A stretch of 64,000 nucleotides of DNA, from positions 372,001-436,000 of the forward strand of contig NZ_AVBI01000001.1 of the NCBI RefSeq assembly GCF_000498475.1. The letters are read 5' to 3'. This document shows positions 34,934 through 42,670 of this stretch, one piece after another. The notes below the pieces were generated by a model that had not been told where the DNA came from, did no database searches, and worked only from the letters and a program-made list of their open reading frames with translations. Source of the DNA: Flavobacterium cauense R2A-7. GTDB lineage: Bacteria > Bacteroidota > Bacteroidia > Flavobacteriales > Flavobacteriaceae. The first letter of the stretch is position 1, and every line of letters begins with the position of its first letter. Both the position numbers and the translations under genes were made by a program.

Positions 34934-36406
34934 TTAAGTATTTATGATGGGCAGTGTTACTGTAAATTCGGTACCTGCTCCTAATTCGCTTTCAAAGGTT
35001 ATACTGCCGTGGTAACTTTCCACGATGTTTTTAATAATTCCCAAGCCCAAGCCCATTCCGCTGGTTTTGGTGGTAAATTTAGGTTCGAAAATACGATTTT
35101 TATTTTCAATACTAATACCCTTTCCGTTGTCTTTCACTATAATTTTTGCATTTTCACCTTCACGGAAAACATTCACAAAAACCATCGGATTTTCTTCGTC
35201 TTCCGGTATGGCCTGAATGGCGTTTTTTACCAGATTCGTGATGATTCGAATGAGTTGCGTTCGGTCTATTTTCGTGATGATTTCCTCTTCCTGAGCGTAA
35301 AAATGAATGAAATGCTCGTTAAAAATATCCAAAGCCAATTGTACCACATATACGATATTGAGCGTTTCATTTTGTTGTGCCGGAAGCGACGCAAAATTCG
35401 AAAACGCCGATGCCACGGAACTCATGGTGTCAATTTGCTGAATAAGCGTTTTCGAATAATCGTCCATTTTCTGTTTGATATTCGGGTCGGTCGGATCAAA
35501 TTTCCGCTGAAAGCTCTGCACCGTCAAACGCATCGGGGTGAGCGGATTTTTGATTTCATGTGCCACCTGTTTTGCCATTTCGCGCCAAGCCTGTTCACGC
35601 TCACTTTGCGCCAACAAAACCGCACTTTCTTCCAATTTATCCACCATTCCATTATAAGCATCGACCAATGATTTTATTTCGTGACTGGAAGCATACAATT
35701 GAATTTTTTCGTTCTTTTTATTCAGTTGGGTTTCCCGAATTTTATCGCTGATAGTTTGCAGGGATTTGGTAATATAACTCGAAAGAAAATAAGCGATTAC
35801 AAACGAGATAAGCAACATAAAGAGATACACCTGCCCGAAACGCGTCAGGAAATTGCGCAATTCGTCCTGATAAAAACTGGTTTCTTCCACATAAGGAAGG
35901 TTCAGGATTCCGAGCGGTTTGAATTTGGTATCTTTTAAATAACTATAGGAAGAACGGTATTTTTGTCCGTTAATCATTTGCAGGTCCACGAAACGTTTGC
36001 TGGTGGACGACTGAATGATTTTAAGAATAATCGGAGGAATCGGCTTGGCTACTTTGTCTACGGAAAAAGCGCCTTTGGAAGAAATAAGTACATTCCCTTT
36101 TAAGTCGTGAATATTGATTTCAAGACTGTGAATGTTCGCCAATTCGTAAATCTTATCTTTAAAAATAAGGGGCAGATTTTCGGTCGTTAAAGGATAGGTG
36201 GTCGTGGAAAGAATGTAATTGATGTGTTCGGTAATCGCATCTTCCTTACGTTCCAACCGATCCTGATGGTAATCGCGGGCTTCCTTTTTAAACTGATAAA
36301 TGGAAACCGCAGCAATTAAGACTGATGCAATTAAGGTAAGCAGTATCATCGAAAGAAAAATTCGTAGTCGAAGCGATAACTGCGTTATTTTAATTGTTCC
36401 TCCCAT
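34934..36406 (-). CDS. sensor histidine kinase (NtrY-like)
   Basis: 490 residues. Two membrane helices (IFLSMILLTLIASVLIAAVSIYQF, about 14-37, and YLFMLLISFVIAYFLSSYI, about 193-211) flank a periplasmic sensor region; a HAMP domain follows. The HisKA box is EMAKQVAHEIKNPLTPMRL (His about 284), then the ATPase boxes NLVKNAIQAI (N), VKDNGKGIS (G1) and TKTSGMGLGLGIIKNI (G2). No response regulator is adjacent. It lies 3 bases after hemJ and 4 before the crotonase, so is embedded in a heme-synthesis operon. Confidence 0.92.
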   Translation of the reverse strand: MGGTIKITQLSLRLRIFLSMILLTLIASVLIAAVSIYQFKKEARDYHQDRLERKEDAITEHINYILSTTTYPLTTENLPLIFKDKIYELANIHSLEINIHDLKGNVLISSKGAFSVDKVAKPIPPIILKIIQSSTSKRFVDLQMINGQKYRSSYSYLKDTKFKPLGILNLPYVEETSFYQDELRNFLTRFGQVYLFMLLISFVIAYFLSSYITKSLQTISDKIRETQLNKKNEKIQLYASSHEIKSLVDAYNGMVDKLEESAVLLAQSEREQAWREMAKQVAHEIKNPLTPMRLTVQSFQRKFDPTDPNIKQKMDDYSKTLIQQIDTMSSVASAFSNFASLPAQQNETLNIVYVVQLALDIFNEHFIHFYAQEEEIITKIDRTQLIRIITNLVKNAIQAIPEDEENPMVFVNVFREGENAKIIVKDNGKGISIENKNRIFEPKFTTKTSGMGLGLGIIKNIVESYHGSITFESELGAGTEFTVTLPIINT

Positions 36407-36409
36407 TCT

Positions 36410-36967
36410 TTAGGACTGGTTTTTTTCTCTCACTTTTTTATAAAATTTATAGCCCAGCATCAGAATAATTGAAAAAAGGAAAATTCCGATGACGCCATAA
36501 ATCCAATTGAAGGCATCTTTTAAAATCACCAGAAAAACCACTGCAAACAGAATTAACGTGGCACCTTCATTCCAGAGTCTGAAAAAACTGGAAGAATGTT
36601 TTACTTCGTTTCGTTGCAACTGCACAAAAATCTGGTGGCATTTTAAGTGGTATAAATATAGTAAGAAAACAAATCCCAATTTCACATGCATCCACGGCAT
36701 TTTAAGCCAAGCATTTCCCATTGTGGTTCCGAAAAGCATCCAAAAGGCAAAAATACTAGCCAAAACGGCGGAAGGCCATGTAATAATGTACCACAAACGA
36801 TACGACATCAATTGGTATTGTTTCACCAGAATATCTTGTTCCGGTTGTGGTTTTGCTTTTGCTTCCGCATGATACACAAACAACCGCACAATATAAAAAA
36901 GCCCTGCAAACCAAGTGATTACAAAGATGAGATGCAGGGATTTTATGTAGTTATAATACTCGTCCAC
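36410..36967 (-). CDS. hemJ: HemJ-type protoporphyrinogen oxidase (CopD family)
   Basis: 185 residues with about four to five membrane helices. The HemJ hallmarks are the first-helix His in SLHLIFVITWFAGLFYIVRL (about 10-29), a conserved Arg-Tyr region SYRLWYIITWPS, and Trp-Met-His-Val-Lys-Leu in MHVKLGFVFLLYLYHLKCH (about 93-111). HemJ oxidises protoporphyrinogen IX to protoporphyrin IX at the membrane, the step just before ferrochelatase; hemH is directly upstream (5-base gap). The protein can be annotated merely as CopD-like, but the context favours HemJ. Confidence 0.85.
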   Translation of the reverse strand: MDEYYNYIKSLHLIFVITWFAGLFYIVRLFVYHAEAKAKPQPEQDILVKQYQLMSYRLWYIITWPSAVLASIFAFWMLFGTTMGNAWLKMPWMHVKLGFVFLLYLYHLKCHQIFVQLQRNEVKHSSSFFRLWNEGATLILFAVVFLVILKDAFNWIYGVIGIFLFSIILMLGYKFYKKVREKNQS

Positions 36968-36972
36968 AAGGA

Positions 36973-37989
36973 TTAGTTTTTAGCCCAATCGGTAATCCAT
37001 TTGGCGATGGTGTCCATCCAATTGTCATCGTCATTTAAACAAGGAATTGCCAAGAAATTCTCGCCTCCGTGTTCTTTAAACTGATGGTTCGCTTCCATGG
37101 CAATTTCTTCCAGGGTTTCCAAACAATCTGCCACAAAAGCCGGTGTTACCACGGCAAGGTTTTTAATTCCTTTTTCAGGCATTTTATTGATCTCAACATC
37201 GGTATACGGCTCTAGCCATTTGTCGCCCGCCAATCGGGATTGGAACGTCTGACTGTATTTTTCTTTCGGAAGTCCCAAAAGAGCCACCACTTGTTTTGTG
37301 GTTTCATAACATTGGTGACGGTAACAGAATTCATGCGCCGGCGAAGGCGTGTTGCAGCAAGATCCGTCAATTTTACAATGCGATTTGGTCACGTCGGTTT
37401 TGCGGATATGACGCTCCGGAATGCCGTGATAGGAAAACAGCAAATGGTCGTATTCAAAACCCTCTAAATGTTTTTTGATGGAATCGGCTAGATTTTGAAT
37501 ATAGTCTTTCTTATTGTAAAAAGCGGGAACGATGGTAAAGGTCATTTGCGGGAAATGTTTTTTACGCAGTTCTTCCGCCAACACTAAAATAGTAGTCGTA
37601 GACGCCATCGCGTGCTGCGGATACAAAGGAAACAGCATCACTTCCGTTACGCCTTTATCTGCCAATTCCTGCAAGCCGGACAACATGCTCGGATTTCCGT
37701 AACGCATCGCCAAAGCCACCGGAACATCAACCCGATCCTGTACTTTTTTATGGGCTTTCTTGGAGATAACTACTAAAGGCGACCCTTCCGGAGTCCAGAT
37801 TCTTTTATAGGCTTCTGAAGAACTTTCAGGGCGTTTTCTTAAGATAATACCGCGAACCAAAAGGGCGCGCAACAAATAAGGAACATCAATTACGTATTTG
37901 TCCATTAAAAATTCATCCAAATACGGTTTTACGTCTTTTGGCTCCGGACTTTCTGGTGAGCCAAGATTTACCAGCAATACTCCTTTCAT
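36973..37989 (-). CDS. hemH: ferrochelatase
   Basis: 338 residues. It inserts Fe2+ into protoporphyrin IX. Landmarks: VNLGSPESPEPKDVKPYLDEFLMD at the N-terminus, the catalytic His in LLFSYHGIPERHI (about 190-202), and the acidic metal path GVKNLAVVTPAFVADCLETLEEI (Glu about 265). A Cys-rich insert (CKIDGSCCNTPSP, then CYRHQCYETT, about 213-241) is unusual for simple ferrochelatases and may hold a metal cluster. First gene of an operon with hemJ, the kinase and the crotonase. Confidence 0.95.
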   Translation of the reverse strand: MKGVLLVNLGSPESPEPKDVKPYLDEFLMDKYVIDVPYLLRALLVRGIILRKRPESSSEAYKRIWTPEGSPLVVISKKAHKKVQDRVDVPVALAMRYGNPSMLSGLQELADKGVTEVMLFPLYPQHAMASTTTILVLAEELRKKHFPQMTFTIVPAFYNKKDYIQNLADSIKKHLEGFEYDHLLFSYHGIPERHIRKTDVTKSHCKIDGSCCNTPSPAHEFCYRHQCYETTKQVVALLGLPKEKYSQTFQSRLAGDKWLEPYTDVEINKMPEKGIKNLAVVTPAFVADCLETLEEIAMEANHQFKEHGGENFLAIPCLNDDDNWMDTIAKWITDWAKN

Positions 37990-38002
37990 TTTTGATTTTT
38001 TT

Positions 38003-38010
38003 CAAAGGTA
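38003..38010 (-). promoter_or_regulatory. -7 promoter element for the hemH operon
   Basis: Minus-strand TACCTTTG (TAnnTTTG) 13 bases before the hemH ATG at 37989, giving a very short leader. Confidence 0.6.
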
Positions 38011-38239
38011 GTGTTTATTCCTGATTTTTAAAATTTGCGTATTTATGATTTTTTAAGACTTTTTTTAGGTAATTCATAAAAATAAATGCCTATTATTTAG
38101 GAATATCATTTTTTTTTGATCAAAAAAATTTTTATTGTTATTTTTTAATTAAATTAGGCTGGTCACAAATTTTAAAAACACAAATAACTAACAATCAAAA
38201 ACTTAAAAAATGACAAAAAATAAAATTTAACATTTTTAC

Positions 38240-38270
38240 ACGCAACCGTTATAAAAAACCACCATCTATG
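38240..38270 (+). promoter_or_regulatory. ECF-type promoter of triplet 1
   Basis: ACGCAACCG (38240-38248), 14 bases, then CATCTATG (38263-38270), 44 bases before the ATG of gene A1. The pair resembles ECF sigma-factor promoters (GCAACC / CATCTA). The identical pair with identical spacing precedes triplet 2, and neither region has a good primary TAnnTTTG box. Confidence 0.6.
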
Positions 38271-38314
38271 AGAGGTTAACATTTGAATAACACAAAACGA
38301 CAAAACTTGACATT

Positions 38315-39070
38315 ATGAAGAAATTTACCATTATGCCCCTTATCATACTGCTAAACTTTTCCCTTCATGCTCAAGTTTCCGGAGTTGGTATCGACACTTC
38401 CAATCCGCAACAAAAATTACACATTGCATCGCCAACCGGAACTATTCGTGTTGACGGACTCAACTCACCCAACAATCCTTACAATGGAGGAGGAGTCGAC
38501 AAAACGTATCCGCTCTATGTGGATTACAATGGCGACTTAACCCTTAAAACATCTGCCTACCAAAACAGTGATGGAGGAGATGCTTATTCCACTGCCGCAA
38601 TTAACGGAACGGTTGCCATAATTCCGGTTGTTCAGGCAGACGATGGTTATGAAACTGTAGAAATCACTTCTTATAATTTTACCGTGGCACGCAACACCAT
38701 CTTAGAAATAAAATATTCTATTAGTGTTGAAGTATTTCAGGACAATCTTTTAACCATCATTAAAGATGCTTATGCCAGAAATATTACCAATTTTTTCACC
38801 ATAGACACACCAACTTTATTAGCCACAACCCGGAGGTATGCACCAAGCTCAAAATGTTATTTCAACAGAAACGATATCGTAAGCAATCCCGCAGCTTTAC
38901 CGGATGCGGCTACCGGCTACATCTATAACAGTGGCACAACATACATTCCTTTAACTCCGGGGTCTCATACCCTCCGATTTTATGGCACTGTATGTTCGGG
39001 TACAAACAACCGCGCAACCTATGTACGCTTTGCCGGAGGACCAGACGCTATTTTCTTACGCCTGTATTAA
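38315..39070 (+). CDS. secreted array protein A1
   Basis: 251 residues. Signal peptide (MKKFTIMPLIILLNFSLHAQ), then a short module shared by all six array proteins (VGIDTSNPQQKLHIASPTG and TIRVDGLN, about residues 24-50), a GDLTL strand (about 74-78), and a beta-rich body with ILEIKYSISVEV (about 134-145) and SHTLRFYGTV (about 219-228). It ends IFLRLY. No known family is recognised; the body could be a C1q/TNF-like jelly roll. Closest to A2 (shared NNPYNGG and TYPLYVD). Two Cys (KCYF, TVCSG). Lacks a T9SS sorting domain. Confidence 0.75.
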   Translation: MKKFTIMPLIILLNFSLHAQVSGVGIDTSNPQQKLHIASPTGTIRVDGLNSPNNPYNGGGVDKTYPLYVDYNGDLTLKTSAYQNSDGGDAYSTAAINGTVAIIPVVQADDGYETVEITSYNFTVARNTILEIKYSISVEVFQDNLLTIIKDAYARNITNFFTIDTPTLLATTRRYAPSSKCYFNRNDIVSNPAALPDAATGYIYNSGTTYIPLTPGSHTLRFYGTVCSGTNNRATYVRFAGGPDAIFLRLY

Positions 39071-39082
39071 AACCATTCCACT

Positions 39083-39850
39083 ATGAAAAAGACTATCCTA
39101 TATATATTATTTTTGTTGAGCTGCTTTTCTTATTCTCAAGTAGGAATCGGAACAAGTACACCTCAAAAAGATTTACACGTAGCAGGAACCACCTCTACCA
39201 TACGTATTGAAAGCCTAAACAGCATCAACAAGCCCACTTTAAACGATGGTGTTAAACTGGCGCCTGTATACGCAAAACCCAACGGCGATTTAACATTAGA
39301 CCCTCCAGGTTTTACTACCGGTGGTGGCGCAGGAACCAACGAACCTTTAAACTTCCTGATAAGTGTCCCGAATTTTATCCCTAACGGGCCTTTTGGAGAC
39401 GGAACGGTTGTTGCCAATCCTGTTGGAGTGACGAATGCCAAACAACAAATCGTATCCGTTCCTTTTAACAGCCCTCAAAACGCGTTAATTGAAGTTCGCT
39501 ACGCCATGACCATTGATCTTTCCGATCAATTCTTACCAGCCGCCGCCGCTTCAACCTTTAATGATATATCCGCAAGAGCAGTTCGCTGTTATTTTTATAT
39601 TGATTTAAACAGTGACGGACTGGATGCTACGGAACTTACAAAAATATATGGACTTCACGGGGAAGCTTACACTTCCTATTCCCAAGGATCCGTAGGGTAT
39701 GCCTTTATTCATGGTGTTGGTTACGGAAATATTCCTGCCGGAAACCATTCCTTAGTGTTTTTTGGAGAAACCACAGATGGTAATAGCCGAGACACTTACG
39801 TGGGCTTTGGAGGTTCAACCGATTATTTAAAAATTCGTATTTACAACTAA
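39083..39850 (+). CDS. secreted array protein B1
   Basis: 255 residues, 12 bases after A1. Signal peptide ending CFSYSQ, then VGIGTSTPQKDLHVAGTTS and TIRIESLN. Conserved with B2: PNFIPNG, ALIEVRYAMTI, ISARAVRCYFYIDLNSDGL and AGNHSLVFFGET, ending KIRIYN. The loop DLNSDGL (about residue 174) resembles an EF-hand/dockerin calcium loop but the acidic residue sits one place early (position 11). Function unknown; a surface or extracellular protein is inferred from the signal peptide. Confidence 0.75.
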   Translation: MKKTILYILFLLSCFSYSQVGIGTSTPQKDLHVAGTTSTIRIESLNSINKPTLNDGVKLAPVYAKPNGDLTLDPPGFTTGGGAGTNEPLNFLISVPNFIPNGPFGDGTVVANPVGVTNAKQQIVSVPFNSPQNALIEVRYAMTIDLSDQFLPAAAASTFNDISARAVRCYFYIDLNSDGLDATELTKIYGLHGEAYTSYSQGSVGYAFIHGVGYGNIPAGNHSLVFFGETTDGNSRDTYVGFGGSTDYLKIRIYN

Positions 39851-39855
39851 AAGCT

Positions 39856-40677
39856 ATGAAAAACACTTTCACCATATTATCACTTGTATCAACCTTATTT
39901 TCATTTGCACAAGTAGGTATCAACAACAGTACTCCGCAGGAGAAATTACACATTTCAGGATCGAATTCCACCATACGTATCGAAGGATTAAATGCTGCTA
40001 ACAATACTTTAAACTTAGGCGCAAATGAAAACACCCGGGTTTATGCCAATGGAAACGGCGACTTGGTTTTAAGCACAGTACCAACAAGCATCGCCATTTT
40101 ATTTAATCCTGCCAATTATTTGAGCGACCCTTTGGATACCGGTGGAGCAGACACCAATCAGGTCAATCAAACCGGTGTGGGTTCCGGATATTCGCAAGTC
40201 GGTTGGCCAAGACAAACCGGACCGGGATTATCTACCTTTACTCTGACAAGACCTGCCATTGTAGAAATAAACTATGCCATTTCCTATGAAATATACAAAG
40301 CCGGAGTTCCCATTGACGATTACCATGCCCGAACCGCGCAATTTTACACCTATTTAAGACAAACCGGACCGGCTGGAGCAATAGTCACTACAGATTATGA
40401 TGGGAATCCCATAGATTTCGCAGGAAATCCAGGTGCTTTGGGGTACAGCGGGAATTTTTACACCAACGGAAGTGCTGCAGGCGCAGGAGGAGGAGAAGGC
40501 TTTAATAAAAAATTCTATGCCACCGGTCACGACTATGTAAAATTAGGCCCCGGAACCTACTGTCCAATGTTTTCAGGCATTCTTTTCGTTGCCAACACAG
40601 GGGGAACCGGTGCCGTAAAAATGCAAATTGGCGGTGGAGATGATGAAGTTTTGGTTATTGCTCATTATTACAATTAA
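39856..40677 (+). CDS. secreted array protein C1
   Basis: 273 residues, 5 bases after B1. Signal peptide ending LFSFAQ, then VGINNSTPQEKLHISGSNS and TIRIEGLN. The C-type features shared with C2 are IAILFxxxNYL (about 76-86), QVNQTGVGSGY, RPAIVEINYAISYEI (about 134-148), YHARTAQFYTYLRQ, a DxDGN-type segment (TDYDGNPID) and the end TYCPMFSGIL with terminal AHYYN. Function unknown. Followed by a strong terminator, so triplet 1 is a complete transcription unit. Confidence 0.75.
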   Translation: MKNTFTILSLVSTLFSFAQVGINNSTPQEKLHISGSNSTIRIEGLNAANNTLNLGANENTRVYANGNGDLVLSTVPTSIAILFNPANYLSDPLDTGGADTNQVNQTGVGSGYSQVGWPRQTGPGLSTFTLTRPAIVEINYAISYEIYKAGVPIDDYHARTAQFYTYLRQTGPAGAIVTTDYDGNPIDFAGNPGALGYSGNFYTNGSAAGAGGGEGFNKKFYATGHDYVKLGPGTYCPMFSGILFVANTGGTGAVKMQIGGGDDEVLVIAHYYN

Positions 40678-40698
40678 AAAACAAATTTCATATTAAAA

Positions 40699-40729
40699 TA
40701 AAAAAGCAGTCTTACGACTGCTTTTTTTT
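40699..40729 (+). terminator. terminator of triplet 1
   Basis: AAAAAGCAGTC (40701-40711) pairs with GACTGCTTTTT (40716-40726) across a TTAC loop, followed by T residues. Confidence 0.9.
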
Positions 40730-41069
40730 ATGTCTTTATAGTTAAAAAAAACGTTTTTACAACAATAGCATTGTTTTATGCAAAAAAACAGCATAATAAG
40801 CAAAAGCATAATAAATCAATACAATAATGTTACAAATTAGTAACCTAAAACAGCTTTTTCTTTCAATGTTTCTTCCGATTTTTGTATCATCTCCCGAAAA
40901 CACTAGGGCTAAGAAAACTTCTCACACCAGCTCCTAATAATAACAAAAATAACTTTAAAAGTTATTTTTTTTAATTTTTCAATAAAAACACAATATTATT
41001 ATTATATTTATACATCAACACTGATATTGTTGTAATATTTATATTTTTTTAATATTTTTTTAATACATA

Positions 41070-41100
41070 ACGCAACCGCATGACTTAATTTGCATCTTAT
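41070..41100 (+). promoter_or_regulatory. ECF-type promoter of triplet 2
   Basis: ACGCAACCG (41070-41078), 14 bases, CATCTTAT (41093-41100), 42 bases before the ATG of A2. The same pair precedes A1 at the same spacing. Confidence 0.6.
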
Positions 41101-41142
41101 AAAAACAAAGCCCCCCAATTATTAACCAAATACCACAAGAGC

Positions 41143-41889
41143 ATGAGAAACACCTACCTTTTATTCGCTTTGCTCGTTAGCTGTTTTGCAATAGCGCAAA
41201 CGAGTGCCGTTGGAATTGGAACTACTAACCCTCAACAAAAACTACACCTGGGAAACGGTGTGGGAACACTTCGAGTTGAAAGTCTTGACAAAGACAACAA
41301 TCCGTACAACGGAGGAAACCTAAATCCAACAGGAACCTATCCGTTATACGTTGACAGCGATGGTGTATTAGGTTTGAAATTACAAACTTTATACAACAGT
41401 GATGGCAGCGATGCAATTGACAACCTAACCATTCCGGAAACTAATGTTACTCTAGTAGGAGCAGACGCAGACGGAAAAGTCGAATCTACGTTTAAAACCT
41501 ACACTATAACCACAACAAGAGCTTGTATTATAGAAGTGAAGTACAGTGTTAGTTTCGAAGTTTACGAAAAAAACACTTTAACTAAGATAAGAGACGCCGG
41601 TGCAAGAAGAATCTCAACGTATTACACTTTAGATAATGGCACGCGCAAATACGGACAGGCATCAAGATGTTACATGAACAACAACATGAATAACCCAGCT
41701 CCGTTTTTATCAACAGATGTAATGGCAGCTGTAGGTCCTGCTTACAACTCATCCACAACCTACATTCAGGTACCGGCCGGAACACACACCTTGAACTTTA
41801 AGGCAGAAATCTCCTCTAACCTACCTTCTCTTCCTACTTACGTAAAATTGGCTGTAGACACAGATTCAATTTTTATGAGAATGTACTAA
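41143..41889 (+). CDS. secreted array protein A2
   Basis: 248 residues. Signal peptide ending CFAIAQ, then VGIGTTNPQQKLHLGNGVG and TLRVESLD, NNPYNGG, TYPLYVDSDG, CIIEVKYSVSFEV (about 128-140) and THTLNFKAEI (about 212-221), ending IFMRMY. It aligns with A1 throughout, with clearly diverged sequence, implying an old duplication. Function unknown; no T9SS sorting domain. Confidence 0.75.
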   Translation: MRNTYLLFALLVSCFAIAQTSAVGIGTTNPQQKLHLGNGVGTLRVESLDKDNNPYNGGNLNPTGTYPLYVDSDGVLGLKLQTLYNSDGSDAIDNLTIPETNVTLVGADADGKVESTFKTYTITTTRACIIEVKYSVSFEVYEKNTLTKIRDAGARRISTYYTLDNGTRKYGQASRCYMNNNMNNPAPFLSTDVMAAVGPAYNSSTTYIQVPAGTHTLNFKAEISSNLPSLPTYVKLAVDTDSIFMRMY

Positions 41890-41900
41890 AAAAGCTTGCT

Positions 41901-42659
41901 ATGAAAAAATTTATACTCCCACTATTATTCCCTACAATACTAACAGCCCAAGTAGGAATAGGTACTTCAAACCCAACCGCTGATTTGCATGTTGCGGGCA
42001 ATACTTCGACCATACGAATCGAACAATTGAATGCCACAAACGATCCAACCCACAATGATGGTGTAAAGCCTTCACCCGCTTTTGTAACAGCACTTGGCGA
42101 CGTAACCCTAAACCCTTCCGGCGCCAACGGTACAGGACCAGGAGGCATAATGGCTCCCATCAATTTTTTAATGACGATCCCTAATTTCATTCCGGACGGA
42201 GCAACCAACAGAGGCGTGGTTATCAACAACACTACCCTTGAAACCAGCAAAACAGGATTAGTACGTATTGTTCCTTTTACATCACCACAAGAAGCTTTAG
42301 TAGAAGTAAAATACAGCATCACCACAATTTTGTCCAGCACCGACTTAAATACGGCATTAACTTATTTTGATGACATCTCAACAAGAGCTATCAAATATTA
42401 TTTCTGTATCGACATCAATAACGACGGATTAAGTCCCGCCGAAGCAGCCAAAAAATACGGACTAAACGGTCAGTTTTATTCTTCGCACACACAAGGAATT
42501 TTAGGTTATTCCTTCACCAACGGACACGGATACTCCAACATCCCACCTGGAAACCACTCACTACACTTTTTTGCGGTTGTAGTTGATGCCGACAACAAAT
42601 ACACCAGTATTGGCGTTGGCGGTCAAACAGACTCCTTAAAAATCAGAATTTACAATTAA
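41901..42659 (+). CDS. secreted array protein B2
   Basis: 252 residues, 11 bases after A2. Short signal peptide (ending TILTAQ), VGIGTSNPTADLHVAGNTS and TIRIEQLN, INFLMTIPNFIPDG, ALVEVKYSITT, ISTRAIKYYFCIDINNDGL, GNHSLHFFAVV and the end KIRIYN. It aligns with B1, including the calcium-loop-like DINNDGL with Glu at position 11. Function unknown. Confidence 0.75.
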   Translation: MKKFILPLLFPTILTAQVGIGTSNPTADLHVAGNTSTIRIEQLNATNDPTHNDGVKPSPAFVTALGDVTLNPSGANGTGPGGIMAPINFLMTIPNFIPDGATNRGVVINNTTLETSKTGLVRIVPFTSPQEALVEVKYSITTILSSTDLNTALTYFDDISTRAIKYYFCIDINNDGLSPAEAAKKYGLNGQFYSSHTQGILGYSFTNGHGYSNIPPGNHSLHFFAVVVDADNKYTSIGVGGQTDSLKIRIYN

Positions 42660-42670
42660 AATTACGCCTC

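Larger units (their letters stand above)
37990..38314. other. 325-base intergenic region, divergent promoters
   Basis: No coding potential. It contains the hemH promoter at its left end and the ECF-like promoter of the first triplet at its right end; between them is A/T-rich DNA (many A and T runs around 38040-38160) with no hairpin or repeat that I could identify. Confidence 0.6.
40678..41142. other. 465-base region between triplets: terminator, A/T-rich DNA, promoter
   Basis: No gene. It has the triplet 1 terminator at 40699-40729, A/T-rich sequence with ATGCAAAAA/GCATAATAAG repeats of no clear pattern, and the ECF-like promoter of triplet 2 at 41070-41100. Confidence 0.6.
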
